From positions 62,001 to 126,000 of the forward strand of contig NZ_BAEE01000048.1 in the NCBI RefSeq assembly GCF_000241265.1: DNA of 64,000 nucleotides. Direction: 5' to 3'. The notes under the pieces are model-generated. The model saw nothing but the letters and a program-made list of their open reading frames with translations. It was not told the origin of the DNA and did not search any database. How positions within the stretch are numbered: position 1 is the stretch's first letter; the number at the start of each line of letters is the position of its first letter. This document shows, in pieces, positions 1 to 10,409 of this stretch. Made by a program: the position numbers and the translations under genes. Source of the stretch: Gordonia araii NBRC 100433 (GTDB lineage: Bacteria; Actinomycetota; Actinomycetes; Mycobacteriales; Mycobacteriaceae).

Positions 1-709
1 TCCACATCGGGTCGTTCTGGAACCACTGCAGGCCCCAGATCGGCCACATCGAGTCGACGTTCCACGGCTTCGGGTCGACGTCGAGCATCGCCAGACGGAT
101 CATCGTGCGCATGCCCGGTGCCGAGAGGAAGTTGTAGCCGGACAGCGAGCCGGCGCGGTCGAAGTGGCGGCGGTTCTGGGCGCCGATCGTCAGGGCGGCG
201 TTACCACCCATCGAGAGGCCCATGATCGCGTACTTGCGGGACTTGCCGACGCGGAAGCCGCGGGCGTCGAGGCCGCGGATCAGGGTGCGGCTGATGACGC
301 AGTTCCAGCGGTAGGTGTAGCGCTGGTTGTTGAAGTTACTCGGAGCGACCCAGTCGGTGTAGAAGCTGGCCGGACCACCGATCGGCTCGACGACGTTGAC
401 GCCGGAGCGGACCATTTCCTGGATGTTCGTGTTGATCTCCCAGCCGCTGTAGTCGTACTGGGCGCGCATGCCGTCGAGCATGATCACGGTCTTGTAGTTG
501 CCCTTGCGCTTCCACGCACGAACCTTGACCTTCGGCATCCCGCAGCCGTTGACGTAGAACTGCTGGAGCCCGACCTGCGTACCGCCGATACGGGCGGCGG
601 CCTGGCCGACGCCGGCCACGGTGACGAGGCCCAGCGAGGTTGCTACCGCCACGAGCATGACGACGAGGCGGTTCCTCATCTTCGCCGTCTTAGACACAGT
701 CTTCGACAT
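1..709 (-). CDS. Antigen 85-type mycolyltransferase, C-terminus cut by the window edge
   Basis: Secreted mycolyltransferase/esterase of the antigen-85 family, which moves mycolic acids between trehalose esters and onto arabinogalactan. The 236 visible residues start with a signal peptide (about residues 1-38, ending GQAAA). They continue with the family hallmarks LDGMRAQYDYSGW (residues 78-90), the oxyanion-region stretch VEPIGGPASFYTDW (107-120) and the nucleophile elbow GLSMGGNAAL with Ser166. The Asp and His of the catalytic triad lie beyond the left edge. The ATG at 709 has a GGAGAG ribosome site about 12 nt upstream; an in-frame ATG ten codons later is an alternative. It follows aftB, as fbpA/fbpD do in mycobacteria. 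Which paralogue it is cannot be told. Confidence 0.93.
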   Translation of the reverse strand, partial: MSKTVSKTAKMRNRLVVMLVAVATSLGLVTVAGVGQAAARIGGTQVGLQQFYVNGCGMPKVKVRAWKRKGNYKTVIMLDGMRAQYDYSGWEINTNIQEMVRSGVNVVEPIGGPASFYTDWVAPSNFNNQRYTYRWNCVISRTLIRGLDARGFRVGKSRKYAIMGLSMGGNAALTIGAQNRRHFDRAGSLSGYNFLSAPGMRTMIRLAMLDVDPKPWNVDSMWPIWGLQWFQNDPMW

Positions 710-1036
710 ACGACTGAACTCTCCATCTCTGCCCGACGCGCGGCGCACCGGCTCGGTGGTCTTCAGCCTCGATCAACGGGGCTGCTCTTCATCGATTACA
801 CAACGGCATGAGGAATCCTGCATGGCGGGTTCCTCATACCGCAACGTTCGAGAATCGTATTGCAATCGCTTCGTGACTCACAAACCGTTGCTGTGTGTGA
901 CGGCGCGAACAAGGCCGCCACTCGACTCTCGACAAAACTATCGTCGCAGGTCCGACAACCGTTAGCGCTGGTGGCAAGTTGACAGGAAACCAGCAGGTTC
1001 GATGGTCCCCCAAACCACAGCAGTCACAGCGTCGGG
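710..1036. other. Intergenic region between aftB and the mycolyltransferase gene
   Basis: A 327-nt gap that must hold the promoter of the leftward mycolyltransferase gene and the end of the aftB transcript. It contains an inverted repeat, ATGAGGAA (808-815) and TTCCTCAT (830-837), separated by 14 nt. On the minus strand a possible -10 box TGTAAT lies at 795-800, without a convincing -35. I see no RNA gene or small ORF that I would defend. Confidence 0.5.
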
Positions 1037-3085
1037 CTACTTCGGCCGGATCCGTGCGGGCATGGGAAGGCCGCACCGCTGGATCTCGTACTCCGGAATC
1101 CGGGACATGCGGTAGCTCGTGAAGCCCAACGACTGCCTCAGGCTGCTGCGGAACCGCTTCACCGTCCAGGGCTCGTCCTTGTAGGAGGCGATACGGTCCA
1201 TCGTCGCCGGACAGGTCAGCGCGACCTGGGCCTGCTGCACGACCTCCTGGTCGAGGAACAGCGGCAGCACCGGGTAGCGCCCGAAGGCGCCGGATTCGGC
1301 GATCACCCACTCCGTCGGCAGGATCTTGTCGTGACCGATGCGGCCGTCCTGCAACCGGTCGGTGTGCGCGGCGATCGGGTAGGCCAGGCCCATCTGGTCG
1401 ATGATGCGCACGTCGAGCGGCGCGAGCATGCCCGTCATCCCGAGGTTCAGGAAGAAGACCGACACCTGCCGCGGCGTGTTCGGCGGCATCTTGTCGGGCA
1501 ACCGGGCGTAGTACCACTCGTCGTAGTTGGCCGAGGCGATCAGCACCGCGCCTTCGTCGCGGAACTTCTCGATCGACTCCATCATCGCGCGCATGCGCGG
1601 GAACTGCAGGTAATCCTCGGCGGTGACCGGGTTTGCGACCCCCATGTTGACCGCGTAGAACCGCCGCTCGTCGACGATGCCGCTGCGGCCGATGTCGATG
1701 CCTTCGCCCTCCAGCGTGTTCTGGTGGACGACGACCGCCCAGCTCACCGTCGCGATCCACACGACGCCCAGCAGTACGGCGCCGCCCAGCGAGGTCCGAG
1801 TGCGCCGCTGGACGACCTCGTCGGCAGCGCTCTGCGGCGTCCGCCACGCCAGGCGCACGTGCTCGGGAACGGTCACCGGGATAACCATGATCGGCAGCAG
1901 CAGGATGAACAGCGGGGTAAGCAGCACGCGCGCGTGCATGAAGTCGCCGCCCTGGCGGATCCAGTACAGGGCCAGAATCGCACCGGCGGCCACGGTGACC
2001 GCGACAACGGTTTTGGACTGGCGCAGTCCGGCCTGCCACCGCGCCCAGCGCGTACCGATCTCGGCCGAGCCCGGATCCGCATGCTCGTCCTCGTCGGGTT
2101 TGGCGTGCCGGCCGCGCACCTCGACCGCGGCCGTCGCCGCGAGCCGGCGTGCGTACAGCAGCCAGCCGACGACCAGCAGGGCCAGGATCACCGGGAAGAG
2201 CAGGACGTAGGGGCCGAACATATTCGCCACGTAGGCGAAGCCCTGACCCCACTTCGATCCGGACGCGTCCTTGGCGATCGCGGGATTGGGCACGAGGACG
2301 GCGTAGTAGCCCATCCGGAACACCTGGTAGGCCACCGGCAGCGCACCGGCCACCGCGACGATTCCCAGCCGCATCCGCCAGCTGATGGGCGAGCACACGA
2401 GGACGAGCAGGACGAGCGCTCCGAGCAGCGTCAGCTCCGGCCGGATCAGCGGTGCCAGGCCGGCGACGAAAGCCAAGAACAGCACCGCCGCGTTCTCGCG
2501 GGGAGCGGCCGCGTCGCGTCGGGCCCAAGCGAGGAAGAGGCACCACACCGCGGCGACCCAGAGGATCGACAAGCCGTTCTCCAGGCCGCTCGTCGCGAAG
2601 TCGCGGGCGGGCGGCAGCGTGATGTAGATGATGGCGCCGAGCGGCAGCAGCAGCGTCCAGCCGGTCTTGGCCGCGCTGCCCCAATACAGGCGGGCGGTCC
2701 CGTACATCGCCAGCGGCACGGCGATCACCGACATCAGCAGCGCGGTCCACAGGGCGACGTATTCGAGTTGCCCGCCGGTGACCCAGGAGAAGAACCAGAG
2801 AACGTAGGTCCACGCCGTCGACGTGTTGGCCTCGACGCGCTCACCAGCGTTGAACACCGGACCGTTGCCGGCCAACAGGTTGCGGATGGTGCGGAGAACG
2901 ATCAGCCCGTCGTCGGCGATCCACCTGCGCTGCCAAGCGCCGATCGCGAAGAACGTGGTGACGCCGACGGCGCCGACCAGGAAACTGACGAGGGCGACCC
3001 GGCTGCGCGTCCAGGTGGTGGGCCCGGTCCGATCGCTCACGCGATCGGCTTGCGCCTGGTCGTCAGAACCAGTTCGGGTAAACAT
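1037..3085 (-). CDS. aftB: Terminal beta-(1->2) arabinofuranosyltransferase AftB
   Basis: GT-C membrane glycosyltransferase that adds the terminal beta-(1->2)-arabinofuranose residues of arabinogalactan from decaprenyl-phosphoryl-arabinose. About ten hydrophobic segments fill the N-terminal two thirds, followed by a soluble C-terminal domain. The family's acidic motif WIADDGLIVLRTIRNL is at about residues 55-70 (Asp58 and Asp59), followed by the conserved stretch NGPVFNAGERVEANTSTAWT. The ATG at 3085 overlaps the end of ubiA by 23 nt, giving 682 residues. A GTG at 3040 (667 residues) is nearer the length of the M. tuberculosis protein (about 627) and is a real alternative. Order and orientation match Rv3805c. 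Confidence 0.9.
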   Translation of the reverse strand: MFTRTGSDDQAQADRVSDRTGPTTWTRSRVALVSFLVGAVGVTTFFAIGAWQRRWIADDGLIVLRTIRNLLAGNGPVFNAGERVEANTSTAWTYVLWFFSWVTGGQLEYVALWTALLMSVIAVPLAMYGTARLYWGSAAKTGWTLLLPLGAIIYITLPPARDFATSGLENGLSILWVAAVWCLFLAWARRDAAAPRENAAVLFLAFVAGLAPLIRPELTLLGALVLLVLVCSPISWRMRLGIVAVAGALPVAYQVFRMGYYAVLVPNPAIAKDASGSKWGQGFAYVANMFGPYVLLFPVILALLVVGWLLYARRLAATAAVEVRGRHAKPDEDEHADPGSAEIGTRWARWQAGLRQSKTVVAVTVAAGAILALYWIRQGGDFMHARVLLTPLFILLLPIMVIPVTVPEHVRLAWRTPQSAADEVVQRRTRTSLGGAVLLGVVWIATVSWAVVVHQNTLEGEGIDIGRSGIVDERRFYAVNMGVANPVTAEDYLQFPRMRAMMESIEKFRDEGAVLIASANYDEWYYARLPDKMPPNTPRQVSVFFLNLGMTGMLAPLDVRIIDQMGLAYPIAAHTDRLQDGRIGHDKILPTEWVIAESGAFGRYPVLPLFLDQEVVQQAQVALTCPATMDRIASYKDEPWTVKRFRSSLRQSLGFTSYRMSRIPEYEIQRCGLPMPARIRPK

Positions 3086-4007
3086 AGACGGCGACACCCA
3101 CGCATAGTATCCATGCGAGTGCGAGGACCTGCAGGACCCGGTCGCCCAGGGCGATCTCCTCGGGCTCGCCCGCCTCGCCGCCGTCGACGTCGACCGCATA
3201 GCGCAGGATGGCGATGGTGAACGGCACCATCGACACGGCGTAGAAGATGTTGTCGACATCCTTGCCGTCGACGACGTGCGCGTCGAAGGCCCACAGGCCG
3301 TAGCAGAGGACGACGGCGGTGGCCGAGAGCGTCCACACGAACCTCAGGTAGCCGGTCGTGTAGTACTCCAGCGACTTGCGGATCTTCGCACCGGTCATCT
3401 CGGCCAGCTGCAGCTCGGCGTAGCGCTTGCCGGCCGCCATGAACAGCGAGCCGAAGGCCATGACGAGCAGGAACCACTTCGAGAGGTCGATCCCGGTGGC
3501 AGCACCACCGGCGATCGCGCGGAGCAGGAATCCCGAGGACACGATGCAGATGTCGAGGACGGCCTGGTGTTTGAGGCCCAGGCAGTAGCCGAGCTGGATC
3601 ACCAGGTACACGCCGATGACAACGGCGGTCTGCCAGTTGGCGAGCAGTGCGATACCGACCGAAGCGGCGGCGAACACGACCGCCAGCAGATAGGCCAGGT
3701 TGACCGGTACGACCCCGGCCGCGATCGGACGGAAACGCTTTGTGGGATGGTTGCGGTCGGCCTCGACGTCGAGTGCGTCGTTGATCAGGTAGATCGCCGA
3801 CGCGGCAAGGCAGAAGGCGACGAAGGCGATGCCGGCGCCGCGCCAGACGTCGACGTTGTCGAAACGCAACTGGCCGGCCGCCAGCGGCGCGGCCAGGACC
3901 AGGACGTTCTTGACCCACTGCCGGGGACGGATGGCCTTGAAGAGCCCCGACGCCAGAGTCTTCGGCGGTCCGACTACCTTGCCGCTCTCGATCGGCTCTT
4001 CGCTCAT
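3063..4007 (-). CDS. ubiA: Decaprenyl-phosphate phosphoribosyltransferase (UbiA family)
   Basis: Integral-membrane UbiA-superfamily prenyltransferase. It condenses decaprenyl phosphate with phosphoribosyl pyrophosphate to make decaprenylphosphoryl-5-phosphoribose, the first step toward the arabinose donor used by AftB. At 314 residues it has the usual length and about eight or nine hydrophobic helices. The first metal-binding motif NDxxDxxxD is seen as NDALDVEAD (residues 76-84), followed by NHPTKRFRPIAAG. The ATG at 4007 lies 5 nt after the stop of the upstream PAP2 gene. The 3' end overlaps aftB, so the genes are probably translationally coupled. It is the counterpart of Rv3806c. Confidence 0.93.
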   Translation of the reverse strand: MSEEPIESGKVVGPPKTLASGLFKAIRPRQWVKNVLVLAAPLAAGQLRFDNVDVWRGAGIAFVAFCLAASAIYLINDALDVEADRNHPTKRFRPIAAGVVPVNLAYLLAVVFAAASVGIALLANWQTAVVIGVYLVIQLGYCLGLKHQAVLDICIVSSGFLLRAIAGGAATGIDLSKWFLLVMAFGSLFMAAGKRYAELQLAEMTGAKIRKSLEYYTTGYLRFVWTLSATAVVLCYGLWAFDAHVVDGKDVDNIFYAVSMVPFTIAILRYAVDVDGGEAGEPEEIALGDRVLQVLALAWILCVGVAVYVYPNWF

Positions 4008-4012
4008 CAGTC

Positions 4013-4663
4013 TCAGGCTCCCGGCTTTCGGTTCGCGAACAATCGGTGATTGAACACCGCGTCGCCCACTAGTTTGTCACCCGCGATCACCGCGCCGGCA
4101 CTCGCCGCGCCAATCGCGGCTCCGGCCAGCACGTCGGTCGGGTAGTGCACGCCCAGCACGAGCCGCGACAGCAGCATCGGCGGGACAAGCACCGCGGAAA
4201 ACGTAGCGGACTTCAGCCAGCGTCGATTGGCCCCGCTCGCTTCGCTCCCGGCGGCCGCGGCCCGACCGAGCAGAATCGCGGCCGCCGTCGTCGACGTGGC
4301 GTGCGACGAGGGGAAGCTCAGCTTGCTCGGCGTGCCGACACCGACGGCGATGTCGGGGTGGTCGGGGCGCGGGCGGCGGACGATGCGCTTGATGATCACC
4401 GACGCCGCGTGCGCGCCGAACGCGCCGACCCCGGCCTCGATGTAGCGGCGTCGCGCGGTCTCGTCGCCGCGGCGCGCGGCGAGCAGTGCCCCGGCGCCAG
4501 CGAGAGCCAGCCAGCCCAGCGAGTGCTCGCCGAAGTGGGACAGTCCGCGTGCCGCGGAGACGGTGGCCGGGCGGGTCAGCACCGACTGCACGCCGGCCAG
4601 GACCGCGGCTTCACCAGACGGCTTGTCCGGGGCCGCCGTCACGTCAGTCGATTCCAAAGACAT
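4013..4663 (-). CDS. PAP2-family lipid phosphatase, likely DPPR phosphatase
   Basis: Membrane-associated phosphatase of the PAP2 superfamily. By position, between glfT2 and ubiA, it is the counterpart of Rv3807c, proposed to dephosphorylate decaprenylphosphoryl-5-phosphoribose. All three family motifs are visible: KRIVRRPRP, FPSSHATSTTAAA and SRLVLGVHYPTDVLAG, supplying the catalytic His and the phosphate-binding Arg and Lys. At 216 residues it has several C-terminal hydrophobic helices and a long N-terminal region before the catalytic core. The ATG at 4663 overlaps the glfT2 end by 20 nt; a GTG at 4642 would give a shorter N-terminus. The substrate is inferred from context only. Confidence 0.85.
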   Translation of the reverse strand: MSLESTDVTAAPDKPSGEAAVLAGVQSVLTRPATVSAARGLSHFGEHSLGWLALAGAGALLAARRGDETARRRYIEAGVGAFGAHAASVIIKRIVRRPRPDHPDIAVGVGTPSKLSFPSSHATSTTAAAILLGRAAAAGSEASGANRRWLKSATFSAVLVPPMLLSRLVLGVHYPTDVLAGAAIGAASAGAVIAGDKLVGDAVFNHRLFANRKPGA

Positions 4664-6587
4664 TCGCCCAGCTTTCCTTACTGGTCAGGTCCGCGTGCGC
4701 GTCCCGGTACTTCTGCTTCATCTCCGGGAAGCGATCGCGCAGCTCGCGCACCAGCGCGGCGGATTCCTTGCCCAGTGCCAATGCCTTGTCGCGGTCGCGC
4801 TGACGGTAGACGACGCCTCGCCCGTCGGCGGTCGTCACGGTCACCCCGTCGACGCGGCCCAGCGAGTACCAGCGCGCTTCCACCGGCGGGTAGTTCGCCT
4901 GCGGCACCTCGTGGTGGCGCGGGTCGGCCGGGCGCAGGTTGTTGCGGATGGCCTTCGCGAGCGTCAGCACCTTGACCGCGGGGTTCTTGGGCTCGTTCAC
5001 GCCGAGCGCGGTCGCCTCACCGGTCGTGCGCGGCAGTTCAGTGGCCGACGGGAGAACGACGGCGTCCGGGTACTGCTTGCGGATCTCGGCGACCTTGCCC
5101 AGTGCCGTCGGCAGGATCTCGCGGATGTGGTCGGGGCCGGCGAGGAAGTCGCGGATCGCCTCGTTCTGGATGGCGACCGTCGAGTACTCCAGGCACAACA
5201 GGTGCTTGGCGGTGGCCTTCGCCATGGACTTGAGGATGCCGTTGATCGAACCGTCGTGGTGCAGCGATGCGACGACCAGCCGGTTGCGCAGGTGGAAATA
5301 CGCCTGCCAGTCGATGGCGTCGTCCTTGTCGCTCCACGCCATGTGCCAGATCGCGATGCCGGGCACAGTCGCCGTCGGGTATCCGGCTTTGGCCGCGCGC
5401 AGCGCGAACTCCCAGTCGTCCCATTTGATGAACAGCGGCATCGGCAGGCCGATGGTCTCCGCGCACTCGCGCGGGATCATGCACATCCACCAGCCGTTGC
5501 CCTCGACGTCGATGCGCCGGTGCATGTTCTTCGAGTTCTCCCGATCGCTCATCGGGTACTTGGCGAAGTTGTGGTCGTATTCGACGAACGGCGCGGCCGT
5601 CCACATGAAGGTGTTGCGGTTGATGACCTCGCCCATGCAGTGCAGGTGGCTGCGGTCCTGCAGGTTGAGCATCTGGCCGCCGACGAGCATCGGGGTCTTG
5701 GCGAACCGCGACATGGCCAGCGCCCGCAGGATCGAGTCGGGCTCGATCGCGATGTCGTCGTCCATGTACAGGATGTAGGGGCTGTCGGTGAGGCGCAGCG
5801 CCTCGTACATGATGCGCGAGTAGCCGCCGGAGCCGCCGAGGTTGCCCTGGTCGAACATGCGCAGGCGGTCGCCGAGTTTGGCCGACGCCTCGTCAAACCC
5901 GGGCTCGTCGACGACCTTCTTCGTACCCTGATCCGGCATGATCACCGCGTCGATGACGGCGTCGACGAGGGGGTCGCTGGTCAGTGCGTCCAGGGCCGCG
6001 ACGGCGTCGGCAGGCCGGTTGAAGGTCGGGATGCCGACGGTGACGCGCTTGTCCTTGCCCCCCTCTTTCGGGCTGGGCGGTGCGACGGGGGCGTACCAGC
6101 CCGCCGAGGTGATCTCGGTGTCGGTGTCGGTGGTGATGTCGAACCAGATCCAGCCGCCGTCCTCGAAGGGGCCGAGGTCGAGTTCGAATTCGATGACGCC
6201 GCGGCCGTTCTCGTCCACGGGCACCAGGTCGCCGCCGATGCCGATGCGCGAGCCGTCGATCTTGGAGCGGTAGAGGTCGACGCGGGCGGTGCCGGTCAGC
6301 TCGACGCGCAGCACGACGGACTTCAGCGTCGACCAGCGGCGCCAGTAGGCGGCGGCGAACGCGTTGAAGTAGGTCTGGAAGCTGACCTCCGACTCGGCGC
6401 CGAGGTTCACCGATGTCCGCGACGGGGAGTGGGCGCGGCGCAGGTTGCCGTCGGCCTCGACGAGGTACAGGGAGCGGACGTCGAGCGGCTCGCCCGGGCG
6501 CGGGAAGATGACGCGCTGCAGCAGCTCGACGGCTTTGGACTCGGGAGTCGCGGCGGCATTCTTCTTGTTCTGTGTCGCTGTGGTCAT
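4644..6587 (-). CDS. glfT2: Bifunctional UDP-galactofuranosyltransferase GlfT2
   Basis: Processive galactan polymerase that alternates beta-(1->5) and beta-(1->6) galactofuranose additions from UDP-Galf. At 647 residues it is close to the 637 of M. tuberculosis GlfT2. The N-terminal beta-rich domain carries the FPRP variant of the lipid-binding FQRP motif near residue 28. The GT-A domain starts at about 182 (VTVGIPTFNRP) and has the metal-binding MDDDIAIEPDS (Asp276-278). The catalytic WDDWEFALRAAKAGY is at 389-403 and a metal-ligand His lies in WHMAW near 415. It sits 9 nt after glf, which supplies its donor, in a leftward operon. Confidence 0.96.
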   Translation of the reverse strand: MTTATQNKKNAAATPESKAVELLQRVIFPRPGEPLDVRSLYLVEADGNLRRAHSPSRTSVNLGAESEVSFQTYFNAFAAAYWRRWSTLKSVVLRVELTGTARVDLYRSKIDGSRIGIGGDLVPVDENGRGVIEFELDLGPFEDGGWIWFDITTDTDTEITSAGWYAPVAPPSPKEGGKDKRVTVGIPTFNRPADAVAALDALTSDPLVDAVIDAVIMPDQGTKKVVDEPGFDEASAKLGDRLRMFDQGNLGGSGGYSRIMYEALRLTDSPYILYMDDDIAIEPDSILRALAMSRFAKTPMLVGGQMLNLQDRSHLHCMGEVINRNTFMWTAAPFVEYDHNFAKYPMSDRENSKNMHRRIDVEGNGWWMCMIPRECAETIGLPMPLFIKWDDWEFALRAAKAGYPTATVPGIAIWHMAWSDKDDAIDWQAYFHLRNRLVVASLHHDGSINGILKSMAKATAKHLLCLEYSTVAIQNEAIRDFLAGPDHIREILPTALGKVAEIRKQYPDAVVLPSATELPRTTGEATALGVNEPKNPAVKVLTLAKAIRNNLRPADPRHHEVPQANYPPVEARWYSLGRVDGVTVTTADGRGVVYRQRDRDKALALGKESAALVRELRDRFPEMKQKYRDAHADLTSKESWANVFGID

Positions 6588-6596
6588 GAGAGCCTC

Positions 6597-7805
<1,209 letters not shown>

Positions 7806-7887
7806 TCAGGGTATCGGACCCAACCTGAGAATCACGTATCGGCGAGGCAGCTGCGTCCTGGATGAAGAGCTTCACGTCGATGCCACG

Positions 7888-7901
7888 CGTTCCGCGGAAC
7901 G
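7888..7901. repeat. 14-bp perfect palindrome in the glf divergent promoter region
   Basis: CGTTCCGCGGAACG is self-complementary over all 14 bases and lies between the divergent glf and DUF2185 genes, 87 nt from the glf start. It could be an operator. No regulator is encoded nearby, so this is only a positional suggestion. Confidence 0.3.
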
Positions 7902-7963
7902 TTTTCACCACAGCAGCCACTCACACGCCACCCGTAACATCGCCCACCTACGTGGCCGGAACT

Positions 7964-7969
7964 TAGAAT
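7964..7969 (+). promoter_or_regulatory. -10 box for a leaderless transcript
   Basis: TAGAAT ends 6 nt before the ATG at 7976, the spacing expected when transcription starts on the start codon. There is no Shine-Dalgarno sequence upstream, which fits leaderless translation. No good -35 is visible. Confidence 0.45.
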
Positions 7970-7975
7970 TGCGCA

Positions 7976-8725
7976 ATGCCCCCGACCGAGTTCATCCCCA
8001 ACGCCGGGACCTGCCTGGCGACGACGAACGTCCTGTCGCGCCGCGGACAGGTGCGATGGATGGTGCGAGAGAAGTCGCGCGACCCGGCCGACAGCGGTTG
8101 GCGGATCATGAGCGACGTCGACACCCAGGAATACCTCGACAGCGGCGAATGCTGGCACGTCGTCGACTACAACGCCGTCTGCGCCATCGAACCCGCGCTC
8201 ATCGACATGTGGAGACTGCCCGTCGGCTCCGACCTCCAGCTCGTCCGCGACCAAGCCGCCACGCGCATCGTCGAGACCGCCACCGGTCGCCAGGTGATTC
8301 CCGTCCCGAGCGCTGCTCCCACCCATCACGTCCCGGGAGGCAACGGGTCCGATCAGCCCAAGCCGCGTGACCGCATGGAACGTGAGAACGGAGTCGTCGA
8401 TGCGACCTTCAGTTCCCTCTCGACCACCGCGGGCTGGGATCTTGCCCTCGTCACGATCACTTTCACCGACGAACCGCAGCCCGCCTACAGCTGTCTGCTC
8501 TACGCGACCGGCGACGAAGAGGCCGACCTCGACGCGTGGTTCGCGTCGCACACGTTGCCGAAGCTGCCGTTCGTCGCGGAGTCACGCCTGCCGTCGACCC
8601 TGGTCGAGCTCGTTGCCGAGCACCGACTGTCCATGCCCGACGCGAAGGGGGCGCTGTGGTCGAGCATGCAGTTCGCGCTCGAGCGCGACGGGAGCTTCTA
8701 CTTCTACAACTGCCGCTACCGGTGA
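7976..8725 (+). CDS. DUF2185 (Imm33-like) protein with a second immunity-like domain
   Basis: A 249-residue cytoplasmic protein without signal or membrane segment. Residues about 12-90 match the DUF2185/Imm33 pattern (CLATTNVLSRRGQVRWMVRE, then DSGWRIMSD, EYLDSGE and a conserved DYN). After a linker (about 100-135) the C-terminal part (W-D-L-A, DAWFASHTLPKLP, then LWSSMQFALERDGSF and YNCRYR) resembles the DUF600/YezG immunity fold. Both families are known from polymorphic-toxin immunity proteins, but no toxin or secretion gene is adjacent, so function is open. The start is supported by the TAGAAT box placed for leaderless initiation. It ends 22 nt from the convergent SpoIID gene. Confidence 0.7.
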   Translation: MPPTEFIPNAGTCLATTNVLSRRGQVRWMVREKSRDPADSGWRIMSDVDTQEYLDSGECWHVVDYNAVCAIEPALIDMWRLPVGSDLQLVRDQAATRIVETATGRQVIPVPSAAPTHHVPGGNGSDQPKPRDRMERENGVVDATFSSLSTTAGWDLALVTITFTDEPQPAYSCLLYATGDEEADLDAWFASHTLPKLPFVAESRLPSTLVELVAEHRLSMPDAKGALWSSMQFALERDGSFYFYNCRYR

Positions 8726-8747
8726 GCCGCCCGTAGCCAGCGCGACA

Positions 8748-10286
8748 CTAGATCTCGTCGGCCCGGGGGAAGCCAAGCGCGACCAGGCCGCCGCGCTTGC
8801 TGAACGCCCGGAAACCACGATGCGAGAGGGCCGCCGCGCCCGTCTGCGCGCTGTAGAGCATGATCCCGCGCTGGAACCGCTGTTTCACGCCCATGCCGTT
8901 CTCGGTCAGCTCCGGCACGCCGAGCGGCTGGCCTAGCGGCGACCTCTTGCCGCCGAGTTCGACATGCTTGGCGGCGAACGCCGTTCCGGCCGCACCGAGC
9001 AACTTGTCGATGTCACCCTTGTCGAAGTTCACGTTCTCGGTGACACCGCGCAGCAGCGACGCCAGATCGAGGTTCTCCAGCGGACCCAGCACGTCGATCC
9101 CGGCACCCGGACCCGACGGGGGCGGCACGATCCTCGGCTTGGTCTTCTGCCCGGCGATCGAGAACCACGACGACTTCAGCTTCAGCAGCGTGCGGGCCTC
9201 CTCGCCGTTGACTTCCTTGGTGCCGCCCGACCCGATCGCCTTGACCTTGATGGCCCGGCCGTGGTTGGGACCCAGTCCATTGGCCTCGACGACCTCCAGC
9301 GCCTTGAGCGCTCCGACGCCGAAAGCGGCGCCGACGCTGCCCGCGCTCACCGTCGCGTTCCAGGTGTGGGCGGGCGAGACCGAGTCGCCGTCGTCTTTGA
9401 CCGCCGGGAAGTTTCCGCCCGCGGTGTATCCACCGGTCGACGCGGAGAATTCGGTGAACGCCGGCGCGCCGCGGACCAGCCGGATCTGCCCGCCGGTCGC
9501 GTCGGCTGCGGCGTTGGTGCGCGGATCTTCGCCCGAAACCCCGCCGTACACCTGCGAATTCATCGTGTCGTCGATCTTCTTGCCCTTGGCCAGCGCGGCG
9601 AGCGCGTAGGTGCGCGCGGCGACGGCCTGAGCCTTCAATGCTTCGGCCCCGCCCTCGTCGGCCCAGCGCGGCAGACTCTCGCGCGGGATGACTCCCTTGA
9701 CGTAGTCGTCGACGTGGAGACGGTTGACGACCTTGCCTCCGACGACTCCGAGCCCGCCGCGGTAGGCGGCGTTGTTGCCGCAGAACCGCAAGTGCTCGTT
9801 CGCCGGACGGCTCGGTGCCGGGTTGATGGGATCGACGAAGGGGTTGTTGCCGAGCTGGACCGTTCTGACCGCGGCGCCGTTGCACCCGGATGTGATGGTG
9901 GCCGTGGTCCCGGCCAGGCGAACGGCCTGCCCGGGAGCCACGGTCTGGCCACCGACTCGCATCCCGGCGTCCGCGCGCACATTCACCGAGGCCTGCTTGG
10001 TGAGAATCACCGAGACCTCGGGTTTGTCCGCCTTCCCCGCGGTGGTGCCGCCGTAATAATGGCGCAAGATCCGATCCGCCGACCAGCCCTTCTTCGCGTA
10101 GCCGAAGGCGCCCCACTGGCCCATGCCCCGACCGTGGCCGTGACCCTTGCCCACCAGCTTCACGTCAGCGCCGGCGGACAGTTGGATGGTCACCGTCTTG
10201 GCGGTCGCGACGACGGCGGTGATTCCGCCGACGACCAGCACCGGGGCGAGCGCAGCCGACAGCACCTTCTTCCGAACCTGTCGCAT
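8748..10286 (-). CDS. Exported SpoIID/LytB-domain protein with C-terminal LGFP-like repeats
   Basis: A 512-residue exported protein. An N-terminal hydrophobic stretch (about residues 8-30) follows a basic MRQVRKK start. The central SpoIID domain (about 40-360) shows GHGRGMGQWGAFGYAKKG, then VVNRLHVDDYVKGVIPRES, LKAQAVAARTYALA and the STGGYTAGG segment. SpoIID of spore formers is a lytic transglycosylase; this organism does not sporulate, so a peptidoglycan-remodelling or wall-anchoring role is inferred. The last 80 residues (SPLGQPLGVPE and VALGFPRADEI) look like LGFP repeats, which bind the cell wall in mycolata proteins. The position after glf is comparable with Rv3811. Confidence 0.85.
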   Translation of the reverse strand: MRQVRKKVLSAALAPVLVVGGITAVVATAKTVTIQLSAGADVKLVGKGHGHGRGMGQWGAFGYAKKGWSADRILRHYYGGTTAGKADKPEVSVILTKQASVNVRADAGMRVGGQTVAPGQAVRLAGTTATITSGCNGAAVRTVQLGNNPFVDPINPAPSRPANEHLRFCGNNAAYRGGLGVVGGKVVNRLHVDDYVKGVIPRESLPRWADEGGAEALKAQAVAARTYALAALAKGKKIDDTMNSQVYGGVSGEDPRTNAAADATGGQIRLVRGAPAFTEFSASTGGYTAGGNFPAVKDDGDSVSPAHTWNATVSAGSVGAAFGVGALKALEVVEANGLGPNHGRAIKVKAIGSGGTKEVNGEEARTLLKLKSSWFSIAGQKTKPRIVPPPSGPGAGIDVLGPLENLDLASLLRGVTENVNFDKGDIDKLLGAAGTAFAAKHVELGGKRSPLGQPLGVPELTENGMGVKQRFQRGIMLYSAQTGAAALSHRGFRAFSKRGGLVALGFPRADEI

Positions 10287-10409
10287 GACTGCCTTCCCCG
10301 CCTGCCATCGTGAGGCCTGTGACTAGTGAGACTCATGTGACTGTAGTGAACGCGCGAATCGGTCACAAGGCCGGGCGGTCACAACCGGGTCACGAGTTGC
10401 GGGGACTCG

